Assembly (NCBI GenBank): GCA_003524565.1
Contig: DQGU01000061.1
Span: 1-11,787 of the forward strand
Length of the DNA stretch: 11,787 nucleotides
Source of the DNA: Rhodospirillaceae bacterium
Lineage (GTDB): Bacteria; Pseudomonadota; Alphaproteobacteria; Micavibrionales; UBA2020
Direction of reading: 5' to 3'
In this document: piece by piece, positions 1 to 6,705 of the stretch
Position numbering within the stretch: the stretch's first letter is position 1
Layout of the letters: each line of letters begins with the position of its first letter
Position numbers and translations under genes: made by a program
The notes under the pieces: generated by a model
What the model was told of the DNA's origin: nothing
Database searches by the model: none
The model's input: the letters and a program-made list of their open reading frames with translations, nothing else

Positions 1-1
1 G

Positions 2-859
2 CTGCATGCGCGGCCGCGCCAGCTTTCGGTCACGCGCATCGAAACATGGATGCGCGACCCGTACCAGATTTACGCGCAGTATATTTTAAACCTGCGCGCC
101 TTCGACCCCATCGATGCCGACCCGGGCGGGGCGGAACGCGGCACGTTTATCCACGCGGCGCTTGAAAAATTCATCGATGCCTATCCGGACGCGCTGCCGC
201 CGGATGCGGAACATAAACTGCTGTCCTTCGGGCGTGAATCGTTGGTCGATTTGCGGGTGCCGCAGGATGTCGAGGCGTTCTGGTGGCCGCGGTTTGAAAA
301 AATCGCCCATGAATTCGTACGGCAGGAAAATGAATGGCGGCAGGATGCGAAACCTTTCGCAACCGAGGTGGACGGCAAATACGAATTTACTGCCAGCGGC
401 GGCCCCTTCACGCTGAGCGGCAAGGCCGACCGCATCGACCGCATGACGGCGGGCGGCTATGCGATTATTGATTATAAATCCGGCGGTACGCCCGGCAAAG
501 GTGAAGTGCGGCAGGGCATCGCGCCGCAATTGCCGCTCGAAGCGCTTATGCTGCGCGCGGGCGCGTTTGAAGGCATCAGCGCGGGCGACACGGCGGAGCT
601 GATGTACTGGCGCGTCACCGGCAGCGGACAAAAGCCGGTCGAACGCGTGACGTTTGCCGACGGTAAACCCAGCATTGCCGAAATGACCGATGCGGCGGCG
701 GCGGGCTTGGCCGCGCTGGTTGAAAAATTCGACGACCCGAATACGCCCTACCTCAGCCAGCCGCGCGCGGAGGCGAAACCGAAGTTTTCCGACTACGAAC
801 ATCTGGCGCGCGTGCGCGAATGGGCCGTCGGCGGCGATGACGGGGAGGACGGAGCATGA
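2..859 (+). CDS. addB: AddB, double-strand break repair nuclease/helicase subunit (3' part only)
   Basis: This is the C-terminal part of AddB, the partner of AddA in the AddAB complex that resects DNA double-strand breaks for RecA loading. The frame is open from the window edge, so the N-terminal inactivated-helicase part lies upstream. The ATG codons at 46 and 50 are internal, because the sequence before them reads as the conserved RPRQLSVTRIETW entry into the nuclease domain. A RecB-type PD-(D/E)XK nuclease is visible: GTFIH with His at 152, Glu at 365, Asp of GKADRID at 428, Asp and Lys of IIDYKSG at 470 and 476, and Gln of the QLPLEA motif at 527. No cysteine occurs in the visible 285 residues, so the Fe-S staple known from Bacillus AddB is missing here. 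The stop codon overlaps the addA start (ATGA), implying one operon and coupled translation. Family assignment is firm. Confidence 0.95.
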   Translation: MHARPRQLSVTRIETWMRDPYQIYAQYILNLRAFDPIDADPGGAERGTFIHAALEKFIDAYPDALPPDAEHKLLSFGRESLVDLRVPQDVEAFWWPRFEKIAHEFVRQENEWRQDAKPFATEVDGKYEFTASGGPFTLSGKADRIDRMTAGGYAIIDYKSGGTPGKGEVRQGIAPQLPLEALMLRAGAFEGISAGDTAELMYWRVTGSGQKPVERVTFADGKPSIAEMTDAAAAGLAALVEKFDDPNTPYLSQPRAEAKPKFSDYEHLARVREWAVGGDDGEDGA

Positions 860-3800
860 GCGCCAATCAAACCCATATAAGCGCGCAAGCCGCGCCGCCT
901 AAAGATGCGGGTGCAGACCAGGCCGCGGCGGCAAACCCTCTCAAAAGCGTATGGGTGGGCGCATCGGCCGGCACGGGCAAGACCAAGGTTTTGATTGACC
1001 GCGTTTTGCGTCTGATGCTTCCGCGCGCGGGCGGCGATACCAAAACCGCAACGCGGCCGGAGCGGGTTTTGTGCCTGACGTTTACCAAGACAGCAGCGGC
1101 AGAAATGTCGAACCGCATCTATAAACGCCTCGCCCGCTGGGCGGTGATGGATGAGGGGAAGCTCGCCGAAGACCTCTCTGCCCTTATCGGCGCGCCTGCC
1201 GATGCTGTGACACTGCGTGAAGCGCGCAGGCTTTTCGCCCGTGTGCTCGATACGCCGGGCGGGCTGAAAATCATGACCATCCATTCGTTCTGCCAGTCGG
1301 TGTTGAAGCGCTTCCCGGTCGAAGCCGGACTGCCCCCGCACTTCGAGCTGATGGACGAGCAAAGCGCGATTGAATACCTGCTGAATTGCCAGCGCGGTAT
1401 GATTGCGGCCGCGCGCGCGACGCCGGATTCCCCGGTGGCGGAGGCTTTCGCGACGCTGGCTTTGTATCTTAATCAGGAAGATATGTCGGGGCTGATGGCG
1501 CAAATCATGGCCAAGCGCAGCCTTTTGGAAGCGATTTTGCGCAAACATGGCGATGCCGCGGGCGGGGCGGCCGGTACGGTGGCAGCTGTTTGCCGTCATC
1601 TGGGCGTCACGCCGCAGATGCGCGAAGAAGATATTTTGCGCGGTGTCGGCGATATTCCTGCCGAAAACGAAGCAAAATTGCGCCGCGTTCTGCGCGCGAT
1701 GCTGGAGGGCAGCAAGCGCGACAAGGAACGTGCGGCGAGTTTGCAGATATGGCTTGAACAGCCGACGCGCCGCGGCGCTTTGCTGGGTATTTACCGCCGT
1801 GCCTTTTTTAACGGCGAGGGGGAAATTTTTGCGGCCTTGGTGACCAAGGGCGTTGTTGGCGCCTGCCCCGACGCCGTGGAAATTCTGACCGAAGAAGCAG
1901 AACGTCTGGCCGGAACTGAAGAGAGGCTCAAGGCGATAAGGCTGGCGCGGCTGAACGCGGCATTGCTGACGGTATCCGCCGAAATGATTGGCCGTTATGA
2001 CGCGCATAAGGCGGCGACGGACAGGCTGGATTTCGATGATTTGATTATCCGCACGTCCACGCTTCTGGATGCGCCGGGCATGGTCGGCTGGGTTTTGTTC
2101 AAACTGGACGAAGGCATCGACCATATTCTGGTGGACGAGGCGCAGGACACCAGCCCCGCGCAATGGCGTGTGGTGCGCGCGCTGGCGGGTGAATTTTTCG
2201 CAGGCGCGGGCAGCCGTGACGACAATGTGCGCACGCTCTTTGTCGTGGGGGATGAAAAACAGTCTATTTTCAGTTTTCAGGGCGCAGACCCCGCGGCCTT
2301 TGCGCAAATGCAGGATTATTTCGGCCGTAAAGTGACCGCCGTGCAGGAAGGGTGGGAGATTTTCCTTGAATATTCCTTCCGCTCCACCCGCACGGTTCTG
2401 GAGGTCGTCGATGGTGTTTTTGCGCCCATTACCGCCCGCCGCGGCGTTGTGGCCGATATCGCGCGCGAAGTGCTGCACCGTCCCTTCCGCGACGGGCATG
2501 CGGGGCTGGTTGAAATCTGGCCGCTGGTGCAAACGCAAAAAGCCGAAGACGGCGGCGCATGGCGCATGCCCGTCGATATCGAAGCGGGCGATAATGCCGC
2601 AAGCCGTCTTGCCCGCAAAATCGCCGAGACGGTACGCGGCTGGATAGAGCGCGGGGAGATACTGGAAAGCAAAGGCCGCCCCATCCGCGCAGGCGATGTG
2701 ATGATACTGGTGCAATCGCGCGGCGCGCTGGTGGAGCTTATCATGCGCGCCTTGAAAGAAGCGCAGGTGCCTGTCGCCGGTATCGACCGCATCACGCTGA
2801 GCGAAGAGATGAGCGTGCTCGACCTTCTGGCTGTGGCCGGATTTGCACTGCAAACGCGTGATGATTTGACACTGGCAACGGTTTTGAAATCGCCGCTGGT
2901 GGGCATGGGCGAAGAAGAGCTTTTCGATTTGTGTTATGGCCGCCCGCACGGCTTGTGGCAGCGCCTGCGCGATGCGCGCCCCGATATTGCGCTCTGGCTG
3001 CAAAAGCGTATCGAGCGCAGCGGTTATGCGACGCCCTACGAATTTTTTGCGGAGATTTTGAACACGCCCTGCCCGGGGGACAGCGTTTCGGGCCGCCGTG
3101 CGCTGTTTGGCCGCCTTGGCTATGACATTCAGGATGCGGTGGATGAATTCCTCAGCCGCTGTTTGCACTTTGAGCAATCGCATACGCCGGCGCTGCAGGC
3201 TTTTTGCGACTGGTTCTTGCGTGGTGAATCGCAAATCAAGCGTGAACAGGACGCGCATAAGGCCGACCAGGTGCGCATCATGACCGTGCATGCGTCGAAG
3301 GGGCTTCAGGCACCTATCGTGTTTCTGCCGGACACGGTCAAAATTTTGCACGACCACAACAAGGGCCGCGTAAGGCTGCTGTGGCCGGAAGAAGACGTAG
3401 ATGGCAATTCCGGCGGCATCGACGTGCCGCTGTGGTCACCACGGCAGGAATTTGACGCTGGTGTGTACGAACGCGCGCGCGAAGCCGCCGCCGAAAAACA
3501 GATGGAAGAATACCGCCGCCTGCTTTACGTCGCGCTGACGCGGGCGGAAGACAGGCTTTATATCGCAGGCTATCGCGGGCGCAACAAGGCAAAGGAGGGC
3601 TGCTGGTATAATCTGGCGGCCGAAAGCATTCCCGCGGCTGCGCAGAATGTGCCGTTTGAAATGGATGGCGCACCGCTGGCGGATGCGGAGGGGAATATTC
3701 TTTATGCCCGCCGCCTTGCGCATGCGCAAACCGTGCCGCCGCAAAAAGCGCAGGAAACGCAGGCAGACGCGGCGGCCGACGCCGTGCGCCAGCCGCTGCC

Positions 3801-4431
3801 GGATTGGGCACGCACCGCACCGCAGGCAGAGCCCGTGCCGCCCGTGCCCCTTGCGCCCTCAAAACCGGGCGAGGACGAGCCTGCGGCCAAAAGCCCGCTC
3901 GGCACCGACGACAGCTGGCGTTTCCGGCGCGGCGTGATTGTGCACCAGCTTTTGGAGATTTTGCCGCAGTTGCCCGCGGCGCGGCGTGAAACGGCGCTGC
4001 TGCGCTGGCTTGCCCGTCCGTCTTTGGGCATGGCGGAGGCGGAGCGTGCAGCATTTGCGGCCGAAGTCATGGCCGTTTTGACGCATCCGGATTTCGCGGA
4101 GATTTTTGCGCAGGGCGCGCGCGCCGAAGTGCCCGTCGTGGGGCTTGCGGGGCAGGTATCGGCTTCGGTGCCGCAGAAAGTATTGTCGGGTCAAATCGAC
4201 AGGCTTTGCGTGGGCGATACGGATGTGCTGGTGGTGGATTTTAAAACCAACCGCCCGCCGCCTGCGGACGAATCAAAAGTGCCTGCGGTCTATCTCAAGC
4301 AGATGGCGGCTTACCGCGATATTTTACGGAAAATTTATCCGGACAAGACAGTGCGCACAGCCCTTCTGTGGACGGACGGGCCTTATTTGATGCCGCTTTC
4401 GGATAATCTGCTTGACCCGCATGCGCCATAA
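856..4431 (+). CDS. addA: AddA, UvrD-family helicase/nuclease of the AddAB complex
   Basis: This 1191-residue protein is the ATP-driven 3'-5' helicase and second nuclease of AddAB, acting in the cytoplasm on broken DNA ends. Superfamily 1 helicase motifs are all present in order: Walker A ASAGTGKT (36-43), TFTKTAAAEM, TIHSFC, Walker B DEAQD (427-431), GDEKQSIFSFQGADP (from about 465), TVHASKG (810-816) and YVALTRAED (891-899). An Ala/Pro-rich linker of roughly 60 residues leads to the RecB-type nuclease: GVIVHQ with His1030, GQIDRL with Asp1115, VVDFKTN with Asp1128 and Lys1130, and YLKQMAAY with Gln1149. Both nuclease and helicase therefore look intact. The start is well supported by GGAGG at 844-848, seven bases upstream, and by the ATGA overlap with addB. 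Length fits the alphaproteobacterial AddA family. Confidence 0.97.
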   Translation: MSANQTHISAQAAPPKDAGADQAAAANPLKSVWVGASAGTGKTKVLIDRVLRLMLPRAGGDTKTATRPERVLCLTFTKTAAAEMSNRIYKRLARWAVMDEGKLAEDLSALIGAPADAVTLREARRLFARVLDTPGGLKIMTIHSFCQSVLKRFPVEAGLPPHFELMDEQSAIEYLLNCQRGMIAAARATPDSPVAEAFATLALYLNQEDMSGLMAQIMAKRSLLEAILRKHGDAAGGAAGTVAAVCRHLGVTPQMREEDILRGVGDIPAENEAKLRRVLRAMLEGSKRDKERAASLQIWLEQPTRRGALLGIYRRAFFNGEGEIFAALVTKGVVGACPDAVEILTEEAERLAGTEERLKAIRLARLNAALLTVSAEMIGRYDAHKAATDRLDFDDLIIRTSTLLDAPGMVGWVLFKLDEGIDHILVDEAQDTSPAQWRVVRALAGEFFAGAGSRDDNVRTLFVVGDEKQSIFSFQGADPAAFAQMQDYFGRKVTAVQEGWEIFLEYSFRSTRTVLEVVDGVFAPITARRGVVADIAREVLHRPFRDGHAGLVEIWPLVQTQKAEDGGAWRMPVDIEAGDNAASRLARKIAETVRGWIERGEILESKGRPIRAGDVMILVQSRGALVELIMRALKEAQVPVAGIDRITLSEEMSVLDLLAVAGFALQTRDDLTLATVLKSPLVGMGEEELFDLCYGRPHGLWQRLRDARPDIALWLQKRIERSGYATPYEFFAEILNTPCPGDSVSGRRALFGRLGYDIQDAVDEFLSRCLHFEQSHTPALQAFCDWFLRGESQIKREQDAHKADQVRIMTVHASKGLQAPIVFLPDTVKILHDHNKGRVRLLWPEEDVDGNSGGIDVPLWSPRQEFDAGVYERAREAAAEKQMEEYRRLLYVALTRAEDRLYIAGYRGRNKAKEGCWYNLAAESIPAAAQNVPFEMDGAPLADAEGNILYARRLAHAQTVPPQKAQETQADAAADAVRQPLPDWARTAPQAEPVPPVPLAPSKPGEDEPAAKSPLGTDDSWRFRRGVIVHQLLEILPQLPAARRETALLRWLARPSLGMAEAERAAFAAEVMAVLTHPDFAEIFAQGARAEVPVVGLAGQVSASVPQKVLSGQIDRLCVGDTDVLVVDFKTNRPPPADESKVPAVYLKQMAAYRDILRKIYPDKTVRTALLWTDGPYLMPLSDNLLDPHAP

Positions 4432-4545
4432 GTTAGGGTAAACCCACGCCGAACATACCGCTGATTAAGATAATGCCGCAAGTAAAGGCGAAATCGTGCG
4501 CAGGGCGCGCGCCAGCTTGATAAAAATACTTCGTAACCACCCCAA

Positions 4546-4550
4546 AAGGA
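4546..4550 (+). promoter_or_regulatory. Ribosome binding site of the first thioredoxin gene
   Basis: AAGGA lies seven bases before the ATG at 4558. It fixes this start. The 126-base gap after addA shows no convincing terminator and no paired -35/-10, so read-through from addA is possible. Confidence 0.65.
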
Positions 4551-4557
4551 ATTTTCC

Positions 4558-4959
4558 ATGAGCGGTTTTGTTGTTCCCGTCAACGGCGCGAATTTTGAGA
4601 AAGAAGTCCTCAAATCCGACAAGCTGGTGCTTATCGATTTTTACGCCGACTGGTGCGGCCCCTGCAAATCGCTGGCCCCGCGTCTGGAAAAATTCGCCGA
4701 AGCGCATCAGGCCGATGTGAAGGTTGTGAAAATCAACGTGGACGAAAACCCGCAGCTTGCGGCTGCCTTCGGGGTACGCTCCATCCCCATGCTGGTGACG
4801 ATGAAAGATGGGGAAGCCGTTTTCAAAGCCATGGGTGCCGTCCCCGATACGACGCTGGAAAATATGTGCAAGCAGTCTTTACAAACCCAGAATGCAGACG
4901 ATATTAAAAACAGACAGACACAAGACCCCTTCAACCGGCCGAAACCGCCGAGGCTTTGA
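4558..4959 (+). CDS. Thioredoxin-like protein with proline-rich C-terminal tail
   Basis: This 133-residue cytoplasmic protein has a full thioredoxin fold and is predicted to be a dithiol-disulfide oxidoreductase. It carries the active site WCGPC (Cys33, Cys36), the buried Asp27 six residues before the first Cys, and the cis-proline Pro77 in RSIPM. No signal peptide is visible. It resembles the next gene closely (EVLK, VxIDF/VDF, KVVKxNxDxNP, GVRSIP are shared), so the two look like diverged tandem paralogues. It differs in an extra cysteine (Cys104) and a tail of about 25 residues that is polar and ends in NRPKPPRL, beyond the usual thioredoxin end near residue 108. The partner protein is unknown. 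The tail could be a docking segment, which is inference. Confidence 0.9.
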   Translation: MSGFVVPVNGANFEKEVLKSDKLVLIDFYADWCGPCKSLAPRLEKFAEAHQADVKVVKINVDENPQLAAAFGVRSIPMLVTMKDGEAVFKAMGAVPDTTLENMCKQSLQTQNADDIKNRQTQDPFNRPKPPRL

Positions 4960-5014
4960 AAGCGGGCTGCAAACAGCCAAGCGACTATAAACGTGAGATA
5001 AAACAAACATAAGG

Positions 5015-5020
5015 AAAGGA
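5015..5020 (+). promoter_or_regulatory. Ribosome binding site of trxA
   Basis: AAAGGA ends seven bases before the ATG at 5028. A TATAAA at 4986-4991 in the same gap resembles a -10 box but has no -35 at a proper distance, so an independent promoter is not claimed. Confidence 0.6.
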
Positions 5021-5027
5021 TAGCGAC

Positions 5028-5348
5028 ATGGGCGCACAGCAAGTAACCGATGCAGAATTCGAACAGGAAGTCCTCAAGGCGAGCGGCCCCGTACTGGTGG
5101 ATTTCTGGGCGGAATGGTGCGGTCCGTGCCGCGCTCTCGGCCCCAGCGTGGATGCGCTGGCCGCGGAAAAAGGCGGCGCGCTGAAGGTTGTTAAAGTCAA
5201 CATCGACGATAATCCGAACGCCCCGACGAAATACGGCGTACGCTCTATCCCCACGCTTTTGCTGTTCAAAGACGGGCAGGTCGTGGCGCAGACGGTGGGT
5301 TCCATGGCGAAATCCGACCTCGTGAAATGGGTGGACGGCGCGCTTTAA
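5028..5348 (+). CDS. trxA: Thioredoxin TrxA
   Basis: This is a canonical 106-residue thioredoxin, the general cytoplasmic dithiol reductant recycled by thioredoxin reductase. It shows VDFWAEWCGPC with catalytic Cys31 and Cys34, the buried Asp25, cis-Pro75 in GVRSIPTL, and the expected glycine-containing C-terminal strands and helix. There are no extra cysteines and no extension, unlike the preceding paralogue. A trxA gene just after addA is a recurrent arrangement in alphaproteobacteria as I know it. A strong intrinsic terminator follows 22 bases after the stop, ending this transcription unit. Confidence 0.95.
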   Translation: MGAQQVTDAEFEQEVLKASGPVLVDFWAEWCGPCRALGPSVDALAAEKGGALKVVKVNIDDNPNAPTKYGVRSIPTLLLFKDGQVVAQTVGSMAKSDLVKWVDGAL

Positions 5349-5370
5349 TCGCCGCCGCGGCCTTGATAAA

Positions 5371-5398
5371 AAGCCCCCTTGGAAAAGGGGGCTTTTTT
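5371..5398 (+). terminator. Rho-independent terminator after trxA
   Basis: A perfect 10-bp stem, AAGCCCCCTT (5371-5380) with AAGGGGGCTT (5385-5394), closes a GGAA loop and runs into a T tract through 5398. It ends the addB-addA-trx transcript. Confidence 0.93.
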
Positions 5399-5441
5399 CA
5401 TGGGCTTGCCCCTGTACGCGCGGCGGGGGCGGCGTTTTTGT

Positions 5442-5471
5442 TTGACGCTTGGCCTGCGCGGCTGTCATCAT
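5442..5471 (+). promoter_or_regulatory. Candidate promoter of the membrane-anchored thioredoxin gene
   Basis: TTGACG (5442-5447) is five of six to the -35 consensus. It is followed after 18 bases by CATCAT (5466-5471), four of six to the -10 consensus. It lies just after the trxA terminator and about 35 bases before the next start, where a promoter is needed. The -10 match is only moderate. Confidence 0.4.
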
Positions 5472-5506
5472 TAAAGAAGAACCGGAAACAAAGGACAGTG
5501 CAGCGC

Positions 5507-5989
5507 GTGGACAATAAAACAGAAATGAAACCCGCACAGGGCAAGCCATCGCCCATAAAGGGCTTCGCGATTTTGTCAGTGGTGGCGGCGCTGGTGATGA
5601 TGATGACGGTCTTTGCGCCGCAGACGCGCACGGTGGGCGCGGAGGCCGTATTGCCGCATCTTGAAACCATGGACGATGTTGCGCGCGCGGTGGGCTCCAC
5701 CGATGCGCCGGTTTTATTGCAGTTCGATGCCAAGTGGTGCGGCTATTGCCGCGCGCTGCAGCCGCATTTGCAAAAGCTGCGTGAAAAGAATTTGCAGTCC
5801 GAACTGCACATGTACCAAATCGACATTGATAAATCAAAAGAGCTGGGCGTTGAATTCGGCGTGCGCTCCCTGCCGACAATATTTATCGTGCATAAGGGCG
5901 AGGTTGTCGCCTTCAAGCGCGGCGGCATGGACGAAGACGAATTGTTCACATGGGTCGATGAAGTGCGCCAAAAAATCCGCAAGGGATGA
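5507..5989 (+). CDS. Membrane-anchored thioredoxin-fold protein (WCGYC)
   Basis: This 160-residue protein is predicted to be a thiol-disulfide oxidoreductase tethered to the inner membrane and facing the periplasm. After a short N-terminus with lysines 8, 13 and 18 comes one hydrophobic segment (about 19-38), then a thioredoxin domain with WCGYC (Cys78, Cys81) and cis-Pro123 in GVRSLPT. The buried aspartate of ordinary thioredoxins is Gln72 here. Start choice is uncertain. GTG 5507 has AAGGA (5491-5495) 11 bases upstream, whereas GTG 5498 is only two bases from it and ATG 5525 has no Shine-Dalgarno sequence. A longer in-frame reading from 5327 would overlap trxA and cross its terminator, so it is unlikely. 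Its redox partner (DsbD-like or other) is not in the window. Confidence 0.85.
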   Translation: MDNKTEMKPAQGKPSPIKGFAILSVVAALVMMMTVFAPQTRTVGAEAVLPHLETMDDVARAVGSTDAPVLLQFDAKWCGYCRALQPHLQKLREKNLQSELHMYQIDIDKSKELGVEFGVRSLPTIFIVHKGEVVAFKRGGMDEDELFTWVDEVRQKIRKG

Positions 5990-6003
5990 TGAAACCGCCC
6001 AAC

Positions 6004-6034
6004 AAAAAAGCCCCGCGTATTGCGGGGCTTTTTT
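6004..6034. terminator. Bidirectional terminator between the thioredoxin gene and infC
   Basis: GCCCCGC (6010-6016) pairs with GCGGGGC (6022-6028) around GTATT. It is flanked by six A on the left and seven T on the right, so either strand ends in a U tract. It sits between two convergent genes, 15 bases after one stop and about 20 before the other. Confidence 0.92.
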
Positions 6035-6053
6035 TCGTTTTGTGCGGCGGCGA

Positions 6054-6596
6054 TTAGCCGGACTTGGCGGGCGCCAAAATCATGATAACGCTGTTTCCTT
6101 CGGCGCGGACGTCCATTTCAACCTTGCCCACATCGGAAAGCTCTTCCTTGATGCGGCGGATGATGGCGTAGCCGATTTCTTTATGCTCCGCCTCGCGGCC
6201 GCGGAATTGCAGGGTGAAGCGCACTTTGTCGCCGTCTTCGAAAAACCGGCGGGCGGAGCGCATCTTGACCTGAATGTCGTGCTCTTCGATGTTCGGGCGC
6301 AGTTTCAATTCTTTGGTCGTAACGATTTTCTGGTTTTTGCGCGCGGCGGCATCTTTTTTCTGCTGCTCATAGCGGAATTTGCCGATGTCGCCGATTTTGC
6401 AAACGGGCGGTTCCGCATTGGGGGAGATTTCGATGAGGTCGAGACCGGCCTCTTCGGCGGCCGTCACGGCTTCGCGCACGGTCATCACGCCGACCATTTC
6501 GCCTTCTTCGTCAATCACGCGGACTTTATCGGCGCGGATCTGGTTGTTGATGCGGGGGCCGTCTTGGTGCGGCGTCGGTTTATGAAAGGTAGCGAT
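6054..6596 (-). CDS. infC: Translation initiation factor IF-3, probable ATC start
   Basis: IF-3 binds the 30S subunit, prevents premature 50S joining and checks start-codon and initiator-tRNA pairing. Recognisable parts are the N-terminal RINNQIRADKVRV, then VIDEEGEMVGVM, LDLIEISPNAEPPVCKIGD, FRYEQQKK, the lysine-rich linker, and the C-terminal KELKLRPNIEEHDIQVK and FTLQFRGRE. The first ordinary start in frame is GTG at 6518, which would delete the conserved RINNQIR segment. Reading upstream, no ATG, GTG, TTG or CTG occurs before the stop at 6624-6626. An ATC at 6596-6594 sits five bases after GGAGAG and gives 180 residues, the length of E. coli IF-3. Non-AUG (AUU) starts of infC are known in E. 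coli, where they allow IF-3 to repress its own translation. The same logic is inferred here. Confidence 0.93.
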   Translation of the reverse strand: MATFHKPTPHQDGPRINNQIRADKVRVIDEEGEMVGVMTVREAVTAAEEAGLDLIEISPNAEPPVCKIGDIGKFRYEQQKKDAAARKNQKIVTTKELKLRPNIEEHDIQVKMRSARRFFEDGDKVRFTLQFRGREAEHKEIGYAIIRRIKEELSDVGKVEMDVRAEGNSVIMILAPAKSG

Positions 6597-6601
6597 GGTA
6601 T

Positions 6602-6607
6602 CTCTCC
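6602..6607 (-). promoter_or_regulatory. infC: Shine-Dalgarno sequence supporting the infC ATC start
   Basis: On the minus strand GGAGAG is followed by ATACC and then ATC. It is the only good ribosome binding site near the infC N-terminus, and it lies about 85 bases before the GTG at 6518, so it decides the start. Confidence 0.75.
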
Positions 6608-6617
6608 ATAAGTTGTC

Positions 6618-6651
6618 AAAAAATCAAAAAGCAGTTCGTCGCCGGCCTGCT
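6618..6651 (-). terminator. Weak terminator-like or attenuator-like hairpin between thrS and infC
   Basis: On the minus strand AGCAG (6651-6647) can pair with CTGCT (6634-6630) over a 12-base loop, followed by TTTT, GA and six T. The stem is only five pairs, so any termination would be partial. It lies directly before the infC ribosome binding site. It may simply be a U-rich leader. Confidence 0.25.
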
Positions 6652-6705
6652 GTTAAATCCGGTGCAGGCTTTTGCCGCGCATCCGGTTTTAACGGCTGAA
6701 TCGCG

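Noticed and set aside
793..3357. Very long open frame on the minus strand across addA (854 codons)
   Set aside because: It lies antisense to addA, whose helicase motifs are unmistakable. The translation is rich in Arg, His, Gln and Ala with no recognisable domain, as expected for an antisense frame in GC-rich coding DNA.
4965..4978. Hairpin GGCTG-CAAA-CAGCC after the first thioredoxin gene
   Set aside because: It has only five pairs and no T tract, so it is not supported as a terminator.
5327..5506. Longer N-terminus for the membrane thioredoxin-like protein, starting inside trxA
   Set aside because: It would overlap trxA, read through a strong terminator hairpin and add about 60 residues before the membrane segment.
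6054..6518. infC starting at GTG 6518
   Set aside because: It would remove the conserved RINNQIR segment of IF-3 and lies far from the only good ribosome binding site.
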